From Microbacterium oxydans (GTDB taxonomy: Bacteria > Actinomycetota > Actinomycetes > Actinomycetales > Microbacteriaceae), in the NCBI RefSeq assembly GCF_026559675.1, contig NZ_CP092891.1:806001-870000 (forward strand): a stretch of DNA of 64,000 nucleotides. The letters run 5' to 3'. Both the position numbers and the translations under genes were made by a program. The first letter of the stretch is position 1, and every line of letters begins with the position of its first letter. The notes under the pieces are model-generated. The model searched no databases. It saw only the letters and a list, made by a program, of their open reading frames with translations, and was not told the DNA's origin. This document shows positions 36,240-43,367 of the stretch, piece after piece.

Positions 36240-36653
36240 CTACCCGTTGGTCTCGGCGATCTGGTCAACCGAAACAGTGCCTTCTACGCCATCTACGTCG
36301 CAACCCTCGACGTTGGTCCCGTAGCCGCCTCCGCCGCGGATGGTGTCGCCTACCTCGATAGTTCCAAACTGATCGTTCTCTACGGAAACGGCGTCAGCGC
36401 CAAGAATGGTGCCGTACGGCCATTCGATGAGCCAATTGCCAGCGGTGGAGGCCAGGACGAAGCAGCCGTCTCGGAGTTCTACGACACCGTCCACTTCCGC
36501 TTCTCGTAGGGCCGAAGGAGCAGAATCCGGAACAAGCACGACTGGGTTCTCGTCGTCGGGCGTATTGCCAGCCCTGTCTGCCGCTGTTGCGCAAGAACTC
36601 AGACTGAGGGCGACCAGAACAATTGCGACGAGAGTGGGGAGGATCTTCCTCAT
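36240..36653 (-). CDS. Island lipoprotein of unknown function
   Basis: A 137-residue protein: MRKILPTLVAIVLVALSLSSC is a lipoprotein signal with lipobox LSSC. The mature part is acidic and beta-rich, containing DGCFVLASTAGNWLIEWPYGTILG, IEVGDTIRGGGGYGTNVEGC and GCDVDG. Two further cysteines in the mature part may form a disulfide. It is divergent from the secreted protease gene, 73 bp apart, so it could be a partner or protector, but nothing proves this. No convincing Shine-Dalgarno; no domain recognised. Confidence 0.72.
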   Translation of the reverse strand: MRKILPTLVAIVLVALSLSSCATAADRAGNTPDDENPVVLVPDSAPSALREAEVDGVVELRDGCFVLASTAGNWLIEWPYGTILGADAVSVENDQFGTIEVGDTIRGGGGYGTNVEGCDVDGVEGTVSVDQIAETNG

Positions 36654-36663
36654 GTGCTGATGA

Positions 36664-36692
36664 TTGCATACATATGGGTGAGCCCCTAGGCT
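36664..36692 (+). promoter_or_regulatory. Candidate promoter for the secreted protease gene
   Basis: TTGCAT (36664-36669) and TAGGCT (36687-36692) are separated by 17 bases, 34 bp upstream of the protease ATG. It lies in the divergent gap shared with the lipoprotein gene. Confidence 0.45.
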
Positions 36693-36726
36693 CTGGGCAC
36701 CTTGTACATAGGCGTCAGAAGAATCA

Positions 36727-37959
36727 ATGAAGATTTCAAAGTACAGATCCATAGCCCTGGGTGCATGCGTTGCACTTGTGGCGGCGGCGGTCGGTGTCGC
36801 ACCGGCGATGGCAGACGAGACGGCCGGTGGTGAAGACGCCACGGTGGTCGTTGGAGGCTCTTCAGCGGCGTCGGCATCGCGGTTGCTGCCGGAGGATGCG
36901 AAGGCGCTCGCCGAGGACCTGAAGATCAGCGAAGAGGCTGCTCAACGTCAGTTTGCCGGCCAGCAAGAGTTCCTCGAGGCGCTGACGAAAGCGATAGAGA
37001 GTGTCCCCGACAGATATGCCAGCTCCGAGTGGGGAGCTGTCGGTGAAAGCTCCGCATGGGTCTCGTTCACGGGCGCGGAAGACAGCAAGGTTGCCGACTT
37101 ATTCGCGGACCTTCCCGTCAAAGTAGAAGTCCGGTTCGGGGCAAAGCTCTCCGAGGCCGAAGCAGAGGAGATTCGCCATGAAGCGATGTCCGAGCTCCTG
37201 GCTACGGGCACCTTCTCGCAGCTCGTTGGCGAGACGGACCCGACGGCAGGCAGCGTCCGCATTCAATACGAGCTTAAGGATGGAGAGGTAGCCGACTCAG
37301 TCATCGCTCGCGCAGTCAGCGCTGTTGTGAAATCCAGCGAGAAGGCCGAAATTGATGTCGTGGAGGCGACCGAAGACATCTCCACCGACCCGGAGCTCAT
37401 CCGCGGCGGCACGAGCATCTCCGGCTGCACCGCAGGCTTCAACATTCGGATCCTCGGAAGCCCTCAATACAAGGGCTTCGTGACCGCTGCCCACTGTCCC
37501 AACGCGGCAGGGACACCGTCTGGCAGCACCTACGGCACGGTCCACCGTGGACAGCACGCGGGCGCTTACGGAGAGGTGCAAAAGCACTCCTCGTCTGATC
37601 CTTTGATCGGAAACACGATCATCATCGCCCCCTCCTCCTACCGGTCGATCACGAGCGTGGTCTATCCGTCTGCAGGGCAGTCGATCTGCAACTACGGGAA
37701 GACTCGCTCCGCCCATTCATGCACAACGGTCCGGCAGGTCGGGCTTGCGTTCTATGCCAACATTGACGGAACCTCCACCTACATCAGCAGGATGGTGCAG
37801 TCCAACGGTGCATTCACCAACCCCGGAGACAGTGGCGGACCCTGGTTCGTTAACAACTCTGCCGTCGGGATTCACTACGGGAAGTTCGGGGGATACTCAA
37901 CCTTCAGCCAGGCAGGATTCGCTCAGTCCGTCCTAAGTATCGCAATCATCACAGGCTAG
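36727..37959 (+). CDS. Secreted streptogrisin-like serine protease (S1 family) with pro-region
   Basis: A 410-residue secreted trypsin-fold protease of the alpha-lytic/streptogrisin type. The signal peptide covers residues 1-29 (cut after AMA). An ~200-residue pro-region follows, ending around ISTDPELIRGGTSIS. The mature domain begins GCTAGFNI; catalytic His256 is in TAAHC, Asp291 (in SSSDPLIGN) is the best acid candidate, and Ser369 is in GDSGGPW. CTAGF with TAAHC and SICNYG with HSCTT look like the usual disulfide pairs. It lies in the island and is less GC-rich than neighbours. Substrate unknown. Confidence 0.88.
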   Translation: MKISKYRSIALGACVALVAAAVGVAPAMADETAGGEDATVVVGGSSAASASRLLPEDAKALAEDLKISEEAAQRQFAGQQEFLEALTKAIESVPDRYASSEWGAVGESSAWVSFTGAEDSKVADLFADLPVKVEVRFGAKLSEAEAEEIRHEAMSELLATGTFSQLVGETDPTAGSVRIQYELKDGEVADSVIARAVSAVVKSSEKAEIDVVEATEDISTDPELIRGGTSISGCTAGFNIRILGSPQYKGFVTAAHCPNAAGTPSGSTYGTVHRGQHAGAYGEVQKHSSSDPLIGNTIIIAPSSYRSITSVVYPSAGQSICNYGKTRSAHSCTTVRQVGLAFYANIDGTSTYISRMVQSNGAFTNPGDSGGPWFVNNSAVGIHYGKFGGYSTFSQAGFAQSVLSIAIITG

Positions 37960-38156
37960 GGGCCGCGCCGCTCGTTCCTCCCCAGGGCGCTCCGGGCTGT
38001 CGATGATGGAAAGCGACCCCGCAGCGCATCGTCATCATCCGCACGCCGTTCGCGCACGCAGCGCACCAGCGGAGAGCGGAGGTGTCTGCTGAAGATGGGC
38101 ATAATCCAAAGATTGTGGCGCGCTGTGGGTTGGTCTACTTGTCATCGCTTCCCATG

Positions 38157-38243
38157 ATGTATCGGGTGAGCACAGACGTTCTTCTTGATCCACTCGCTCG
38201 TCGCGGCGTGCTTGAGGGACTCGATGCTGAACTGACGAGCTAG
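38157..38243 (+). CDS. 28-codon ORF of unknown function before the island-end terminator
   Basis: Codes MYRVSTDVLLDPLARRGVLE plus eight more residues ending ELTS, then TAG. It is the only short frame in the 38.0-38.5 kb gap followed directly by a strong hairpin (14 bp later). It may be a small peptide or the tail of a lost gene; no Shine-Dalgarno is obvious. The rest of 37.96-38.50 kb shows no gene I can support. Confidence 0.25.
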   Translation: MYRVSTDVLLDPLARRGVLEGLDAELTS

Positions 38244-38256
38244 GGAAGATGCCCAC

Positions 38257-38286
38257 GCGGAGGGCCGGGAGATCCCGGCCCTCCGC
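38257..38286. terminator. Strong hairpin near the right end of the island
   Basis: GCGGAGGGCCGGGA and TCCCGGCCCTCCGC pair over 14 bp with a 2-base loop, then CTCTTCG. It should end transcription coming from the protease gene or the short ORF. Confidence 0.75.
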
Positions 38287-38502
38287 CTCTTCGTGCGAGC
38301 GAAAATTCACTCGCACCGGACCAGCTGGTCGTACACTGCGGCGCGCAGAAAGCGCTTGCAAGATGCCCTCGCTCATCGCCAATGGTCTGTGCAAGAACGG
38401 ATCAACTGTTACGACGAAAGAGTCGGTGCGACTCGGCCATGCGCCGCGTGTTTTCGCGGGTCAGGTGTGTCAGGCGCGAGCCAGGGCGGTCGACGATTGA
38501 CA

Positions 38503-38509
38503 CGAGCTG
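38503..38509. repeat. Right direct repeat CGAGCTG (attR-like core)
   Basis: CGAGCTG precedes the resumed MerR codons (CCG ACC AAC). Directly to its left is GACGATTGACA (38492-38502), the inverted partner of the left arm. In the resumed frame TGA (38498-38500) closes translation from the island. Confidence 0.7.
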
Positions 38510-38854
38510 CCGACCAACGTCCTGCGGCACTGGGAGTCCGTCGGTCTGCTCCGGCCGCCGCGGGACGGTGCGGGGCGGCGGCGCTACGGCGAGGACGAGG
38601 TCGTGCGCATCGCCGTCATCCAGCGCAGCAAGGCCGCCGGGATGACGGTCGAGCAGATCGCGGTGCTGCTCGACGACGGGAGTGCGGGGCGGCATCAGGT
38701 GCTCCAGCAGCACCTCGACGACCTCGACCGGCGCATGGAGGAGATGCGTCGATCGCGCGAGATGACCGAGCATGCGATGGGCTGCCGTGCGCACGACATC
38801 GCGACCTGCCCGCGTTTCCGGGCGGGGGTCGACGACGTCCTGGCGCGCTTCTGA
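38510..38854 (+). pseudogene. MerR-family regulator, 3' fragment (114 codons)
   Basis: Encodes PTNVLRHWESVGLLRPPRDG through HDIATCPRFRAGVDDVLARF, the rest of the host MerR regulator. It lacks the first helix and has no start before a GTG at 38603, which would omit the HTH, so it is inactive. Coding quality is intact, suggesting a recent insertion. It lies 62 bp upstream of the ccs operon. Confidence 0.88.
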
Positions 38855-38916
38855 GACCCCGGCGGAGGGTCCCGTTTCCGGCTCGTGCATAGGAAGCTCT
38901 GCGTAAACTCGGAGTC

Positions 38917-39567
38917 GTGCCAAGCGATTCGACGGTCCGTCCGATCCGCAGCGGCCGCTCCTCCCGCACCCGGCGTTCGCGTCGTGCGGTCGGTGCCGCG
39001 CTCGCTGCGGTGCTCGCCATCGGTCTGAGCGCCTGCGCTCCCGATCCGGTCAGCGAATCCTTCCTCAACGGGGAGAACACCGGCTATGTCGCGGCCGACG
39101 GCGCGATCGTCGAGATCCCCGTCGCCGAGCGCGGCGAGCCCGTCGAGTTCAGCGGCGTGACCGAGGCTGGCGAGAAATTCGACAGCGCCGACATCGCCGG
39201 CGACGTCACGGTCGTCAACTTCTGGTACGCCGGATGCGCGCCGTGCCGCCTCGAGGCCGCCGACCTGGAAGCCGTCTGGCAGGACTACAGCGACCAGGAC
39301 GTCACGTTCATCGGTATCAACACCCGTGACCAGGCCGACACCGCGGTCGCCTTCGCCTACGAGTACGACGTGACCTACCCGAGCCTGATCGACGTGGACA
39401 CCGCCCAGGCCAAGCTCGCCTTCGCGAAGGTGACCCCGATCGCCGCGACGCCGACCACGCTCGTGCTCGACAAGCAGGGCCGGGTCGCCGCGCGCATCAT
39501 CGGACCGATCGACGGGAAGTCGATCCTCTCCACGCTCGTCAAGGACGCACTCGCGGAGAAGTCGTGA
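38917..39567 (+). CDS. TlpA/ResA-type thiol-disulfide lipoprotein of the ccs operon
   Basis: A 216-residue membrane-anchored thioredoxin-fold protein. The signal ends in lipobox GLSAC (C40). The active site CAPC is at C107-C110 in VVNFWYAGCAPCRLEA. It should keep apocytochrome c cysteines reduced outside the cytoplasm, fed with electrons by CcdA. GTG start at 38917; TAAACT (38904-38909) lies seven bases before it, so the mRNA may be leaderless. It is first in a four-gene operon. Confidence 0.9.
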   Translation: MPSDSTVRPIRSGRSSRTRRSRRAVGAALAAVLAIGLSACAPDPVSESFLNGENTGYVAADGAIVEIPVAERGEPVEFSGVTEAGEKFDSADIAGDVTVVNFWYAGCAPCRLEAADLEAVWQDYSDQDVTFIGINTRDQADTAVAFAYEYDVTYPSLIDVDTAQAKLAFAKVTPIAATPTTLVLDKQGRVAARIIGPIDGKSILSTLVKDALAEKS

Positions 39568-39583
39568 TCACTGAGGGAGCGTC

Positions 39584-40363
39584 GTGAACCCTGAAGCGAT
39601 CATCGGCTCGGGGGCCCTCTGGATCGCGATCCCCGTCGCGATGCTGGCGGGACTCATCTCGTTCCTGTCGCCGTGCGTGCTCCCGCTCGTGCCGGGCTAT
39701 CTCGGCTTCCTCGGCGGAACGGTCGCGCCGCGCACGGCGTCCGTCTCCGGGGCGGGCTCGCAGGGCCCGGCGACCCAGACGGCGACGCGTGGCCGGCTCG
39801 TCCTCGGCGTGCTGCTGTTCATCCTCGGCTTCAGCCTGGTGTTCGTCTCGATCACGGCACTGGGCGGAATCGCCAACGTCTTCCTGCTGGAGTGGGGCGA
39901 GCTCATCACCCGCATCCTGGGCGTGGTCATCATCGTCATGGGCCTGGTCTTCCTCGGCCTGTTCGGCTTCGCGCAGCGCGAGCTCCGCTTCCACGTCGAC
40001 TCCAAGGCCGGCATCATCGGCGCTCCGCTGCTCGGCATCGCCCTCGGCATCGGGTGGGCACCGTGCCTCGGCCCCACGCTCACGGCGATCTTCGCCCTCT
40101 CCTTCAACGCGGGTGACCCGGTGCGGGCGGGCTCCCTCGGGCTGGCATACTCCCTCGGGCTCGGCATCCCGTTCCTGCTCGTCGCACTCGGCTTCGGCTG
40201 GGCGACGAAGGCGATCGGCTTCCTGCGCCGCCACATCCGCGTCGTCAACGTCATCGGCGGCGTGCTGCTCATCCTGCTCGGGATCCTGATGGTCACCGGG
40301 CTCTGGACCGACATCATGTCGCGGCTGACGGCGGTGATGGGCAGTGTCATCCTCCCGCTCTGA
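39584..40363 (+). CDS. ccdA: CcdA-type thiol-disulfide transmembrane electron carrier
   Basis: A 259-residue membrane protein with about six helices that moves electrons across the membrane for cytochrome c maturation. LSPCVLPLVPGYLGFLGG holds the first functional cysteine and GIGWAPCLGPTL the second, as in CcdA. GTG start with GGGAG just upstream. It lies between the TlpA-like and resB genes. Confidence 0.92.
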   Translation: MNPEAIIGSGALWIAIPVAMLAGLISFLSPCVLPLVPGYLGFLGGTVAPRTASVSGAGSQGPATQTATRGRLVLGVLLFILGFSLVFVSITALGGIANVFLLEWGELITRILGVVIIVMGLVFLGLFGFAQRELRFHVDSKAGIIGAPLLGIALGIGWAPCLGPTLTAIFALSFNAGDPVRAGSLGLAYSLGLGIPFLLVALGFGWATKAIGFLRRHIRVVNVIGGVLLILLGILMVTGLWTDIMSRLTAVMGSVILPL

Positions 40364-40397
40364 CCGTTCAGAGAAGTCCGCTCCCTCCGAGAAGACC

Positions 40398-42176
40398 ATG
40401 ACGAAGAACAAGAGTGCCGTGAACAGCGACTCCAGCGATCCGCTCCGCCCGTCCGACCACGTCGACGGCGACGACTCGATCACCCAGCCGCGGCTCGGCC
40501 TCGTCGGCTGGCTGCGTTGGGGATGGCGCCAGCTGACCTCGATGCGCACGGCACTCGTCCTGCTGCTGGTGCTCGCGATCGCGGCCATCCCCGGCTCGAT
40601 CTTCCCGCAGCGGATGGCCGACCCGAACGGCGTCACGCAGTGGGAGCGCGACAACCCCGACCTCTTCCCGGTGCTCGACGGACTCAAGATGTTCGACGTG
40701 TACCTGTCGCCGTGGTTCTCGGCGATCTACCTGCTGCTCTTCGCCTCGCTGGTCGGCTGCGTGATCCCGCGCATCAAGCACCACGCCAAGGCCCTCCGCG
40801 CCCGTCCGCCGCGCACGCCCGCGCGCCTGCAGCGCCTCGAGGACTACCGCGCCGTCACTCGCGACCCGTCGGCCGACACCGGCACGAAGACCGGTGACGC
40901 CGAGGCCGAGGCCGCCGCGTCGATCGACGTCGCCACGAAACAGCTCAAGGCGCTCGGCTATCGGGTGGAGCGCTACGACCGCGGGCGCACGTTCTCGGTC
41001 TCCGCGGAGCGCGGCTACTGGCGCGAGACCGGCAACCTGCTCTTCCACCTCGCGCTCGTCGGCGTGCTGGTCACGGTCGGCGTGGGCGGCGGGTTCTCGT
41101 ACACCGGACAGCGCGTGCTGGTCGAGGGGGAGACCTTCGCGAACACCCTGCTCGACTACGACTCCATGAACCGCGGCCGCTTCGTGGGGGATGACGCGTT
41201 CTCGCCCTACTCGATGCGTCTCGACTCCTTCGATGTGACCTACCAGCCGTTCGGCGAGCCGGGCTCCGGTCAGGCCGGCAACTTCTCCGCCAACGTCACC
41301 GTGCAGGAGGACGGCGAGGAGCGCGAGGGATCCGTCAAGGTCAACGAGCCGCTCGCCGTGGCCGACGACGACGTGTTCCTGCTGGGCAATGGCTACGCGC
41401 CGACCGTCACGGTGAGCGATCCTGAGGGCAACGTCGTGTTCACGAACAGCACGCCGTTCCTCCCGCAGGACAACAACATGACCTCGCTCGGCGTGCTCAA
41501 GATCCCGGATGGTCTGGCCGAGCAGGTGGGCCTCGTCGGGTTCTTCTACCCGACCACCGGCGTGCTCGACACGGGCGCGTTCTTCTCCGCCTACGGCGAT
41601 CTCACGAACCCGACGCTCACGCTCGACGTGTACACGGGCGACCTGGGCATCAACGAGGGCGTGCCGCGCTCGGTCTACGTGCTCGACACGACCGGGATGA
41701 CCAAGCTCACCGGCCGCACCACGAACGTCGAGTCGATCGAGCTCACGCCCGGCCAGACCGCGCAGCTGCCAAACGGGCTCGGCTCCGTGACCTTCGAGGA
41801 TGAGTCGCCCGCGGGCGCGACCGACGCCTCGAAGTCCGTGAAGCGCTTCGCCTCGCTGCAGATCCACCGCGACGAGTCGGGTGTGTGGGTGCTCGGCTTC
41901 GCGCTGCTGGCCCTCGGCGGTCTCATGATCGCCCTGTTCGTGCCGCGCCGACGCGTGTGGGTCAAGGCGACCGCGCACGACGGCGAGGTGGCGCTCGAGT
42001 ACGCCGCACTCGCTCGAGGCGAGGACCCGACCCTCGCCGCCGCCGTCGACGACCTCGTCGCCGGCCACGCACGACTCCTCGACGCCGCGGGCGGCACGAC
42101 GGCTCGCCCCACCATCGACGACACCGCGGACGAGTCCGCGCAGCCGGAGGCCCCGGCGACCGACACCCGAAAGTAG
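40398..42176 (+). CDS. resB: ResB/Ccs1-type cytochrome c biogenesis membrane protein
   Basis: A 592-residue protein of the type II cytochrome c assembly system. It has N-terminal helices (TSMRTALVLLLVLAIAAIPGS), DVYLSPWFSAIYLLLFASLVGCV, a third helix before the long extracytoplasmic domain, and a last helix (LLALGGLMIALF). It partners CcsB to pass haem to apocytochrome. The ATG at 40398 is preferred; a GTG at 40344 would overlap ccdA. Confidence 0.9.
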   Translation: MTKNKSAVNSDSSDPLRPSDHVDGDDSITQPRLGLVGWLRWGWRQLTSMRTALVLLLVLAIAAIPGSIFPQRMADPNGVTQWERDNPDLFPVLDGLKMFDVYLSPWFSAIYLLLFASLVGCVIPRIKHHAKALRARPPRTPARLQRLEDYRAVTRDPSADTGTKTGDAEAEAAASIDVATKQLKALGYRVERYDRGRTFSVSAERGYWRETGNLLFHLALVGVLVTVGVGGGFSYTGQRVLVEGETFANTLLDYDSMNRGRFVGDDAFSPYSMRLDSFDVTYQPFGEPGSGQAGNFSANVTVQEDGEEREGSVKVNEPLAVADDDVFLLGNGYAPTVTVSDPEGNVVFTNSTPFLPQDNNMTSLGVLKIPDGLAEQVGLVGFFYPTTGVLDTGAFFSAYGDLTNPTLTLDVYTGDLGINEGVPRSVYVLDTTGMTKLTGRTTNVESIELTPGQTAQLPNGLGSVTFEDESPAGATDASKSVKRFASLQIHRDESGVWVLGFALLALGGLMIALFVPRRRVWVKATAHDGEVALEYAALARGEDPTLAAAVDDLVAGHARLLDAAGGTTARPTIDDTADESAQPEAPATDTRK

Positions 42177-42185
42177 ACTGACACC

Positions 42186-43160
42186 ATGCTCGAGCTCAAC
42201 GTGATCTCGCCGGTCCTGCTCTGGACGGCGATCGCGATCTATGCGGCGGCCTTCGTGGCCTATGCCTTCGATCTCGCGCGGCGCTCGCAGGCGACGGCCG
42301 ACGCGCAGACGGTCCGGGAAGCGGTCCTCGTCGGAGCAGGCGGGGGCACCGCCACGGCGTCCTCCGGCGCGCCTGGCAAGGACGCCGCTCCGCAGCGCTT
42401 CGTGATGGCCCGGATCGGCACCTCGCTGACGGTCCTCGGCTTCCTCTTCCACCTCGCGGCGACCGTCACCCGCGGCCTCGCCGCCGGTCGGGTGCCGTGG
42501 GCCAACCTCTACGAGTTCGCGATGATGGGCACGCTGCTCATCATCGCGGTGTACCTCGTGGTGCTCACGCGCCTCGACCTGCGCTTCCTCGGCACGTTCA
42601 TCACCGGCCTGGTCGTGGTGCTGCTGGGCCTCGGAGCGACGAACTTCTACGTCGAGGTCTCCCCGCTGATGGACCCGCTGAAGAGCGTCTGGCTGGTCAT
42701 CCACGTGTTCGTCGCCTCGCTGGCTACCGCGTTCTTCGCGCTCGCGTTCGCCCTCTCGGTGATCCAGCTGATGCAGTCGCGCCGGGAGCGGCTCGTCGCA
42801 GAAGGGGCCGCGAAGACCGGGCCCGGCTTCCTCCGCACCTTCCCGCCGTCCGTGCGCCTGGAGAGCCTGGCGTACATGTTCACGATCATCGGCTTCATCC
42901 TGTGGACCTTCACGCTCATCGCGGGGTCGATCTGGGCGTACTACGCCTGGAGCCGCTTCTGGGGCTTCGATGTGAAGGAGACCTGGACGTTCGTGATCTG
43001 GGTGCTCTACGCCGGCTACATCCACGCTCGGGCGACGCGCGGCTGGCGCGGCAACCCCTCCGCGTGGCTGGCGATCGTCGGCTTCTCGGCCGTGATCTTC
43101 AACTTCACGATCGTCAACGTCTTCTTCAAGGGTCTGCACGCCTACTCCGGCCTGAGCTGA
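42186..43160 (+). CDS. ccsB: CcsA/CcsB-type cytochrome c assembly protein
   Basis: A 324-residue membrane protein with about eight helices. It holds the haem-handling tryptophan-rich segment YYAWSRFWGFDVKETWTFVIW, and likely haem-ligand histidines in FHLAATVT, VIHVFVASL and YIHARATRGW. It forms the haem-exporting synthase with ResB. Last gene of the operon; followed by two hairpins. Confidence 0.92.
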   Translation: MLELNVISPVLLWTAIAIYAAAFVAYAFDLARRSQATADAQTVREAVLVGAGGGTATASSGAPGKDAAPQRFVMARIGTSLTVLGFLFHLAATVTRGLAAGRVPWANLYEFAMMGTLLIIAVYLVVLTRLDLRFLGTFITGLVVVLLGLGATNFYVEVSPLMDPLKSVWLVIHVFVASLATAFFALAFALSVIQLMQSRRERLVAEGAAKTGPGFLRTFPPSVRLESLAYMFTIIGFILWTFTLIAGSIWAYYAWSRFWGFDVKETWTFVIWVLYAGYIHARATRGWRGNPSAWLAIVGFSAVIFNFTIVNVFFKGLHAYSGLS

Positions 43161-43178
43161 CCCTCGTCGGGTGACACC

Positions 43179-43214
43179 GAGACCCGTCCGCGCTGACCTG
43201 CGCGGGCGGGTCTC
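43179..43214 (+). terminator. Terminator of the ccs operon
   Basis: GAGACCCGTCCGCGC pairs with GCGCGGGCGGGTCTC over 15 bp (one T-G) around a 6-base loop, 18 bp after the ccsB stop. Confidence 0.8.
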
Positions 43215-43289
43215 GTGCGTCCGGGCGCTGCGGCTTGGACTGTGAGGGACCATGGCTGAGGCGGGGCGGTGCCGAAACCCAGAGAGAAA

Positions 43290-43334
43290 GCCCTCGGCCC
43301 GGCGCGTCGTGTGCTGACGCGCCGGGCCGAGGGC
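43290..43334 (-). terminator. 19-bp perfect hairpin ending the YhgE/MMPL unit
   Basis: GCCCTCGGCCCGGCGCGTC and GACGCGCCGGGCCGAGGGC pair perfectly across a 7-base loop. It lies 33 bp beyond the stop of the YhgE-type gene on the minus strand, followed by the ccs hairpin on the other side. Confidence 0.8.
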
Positions 43335-43367
43335 GGATGCTCTCCGTTCTGGCCGGAGAGGTGCGGG

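Larger units (their letters stand above)
34832..38502. mobile_element. Genomic island inserted into a MerR gene, no recombinase
   Basis: About 3.67 kb between two copies of CGAGCTG. If the ends are joined, the core is flanked by GACGATTGACA and TGTCATTCGTC, inverted repeats that match at 10 of 11 positions, as expected for a site-specific recombinase attachment site. Contents: XRE-type regulator, MerR-type regulator, two coding remnants, a lipoprotein, a secreted protease, a 28-codon ORF and a terminator. It is less GC-rich than its surroundings, particularly around the protease gene. No integrase, transposase or relaxase is visible, so it is a decayed element or one mobilised in trans. Confidence 0.78.

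Noticed and set aside
36183..36509. A plus-strand open frame opposite the island lipoprotein
   Set aside because: The minus strand has a clear lipoprotein signal; the plus frame has no start signal or domain.
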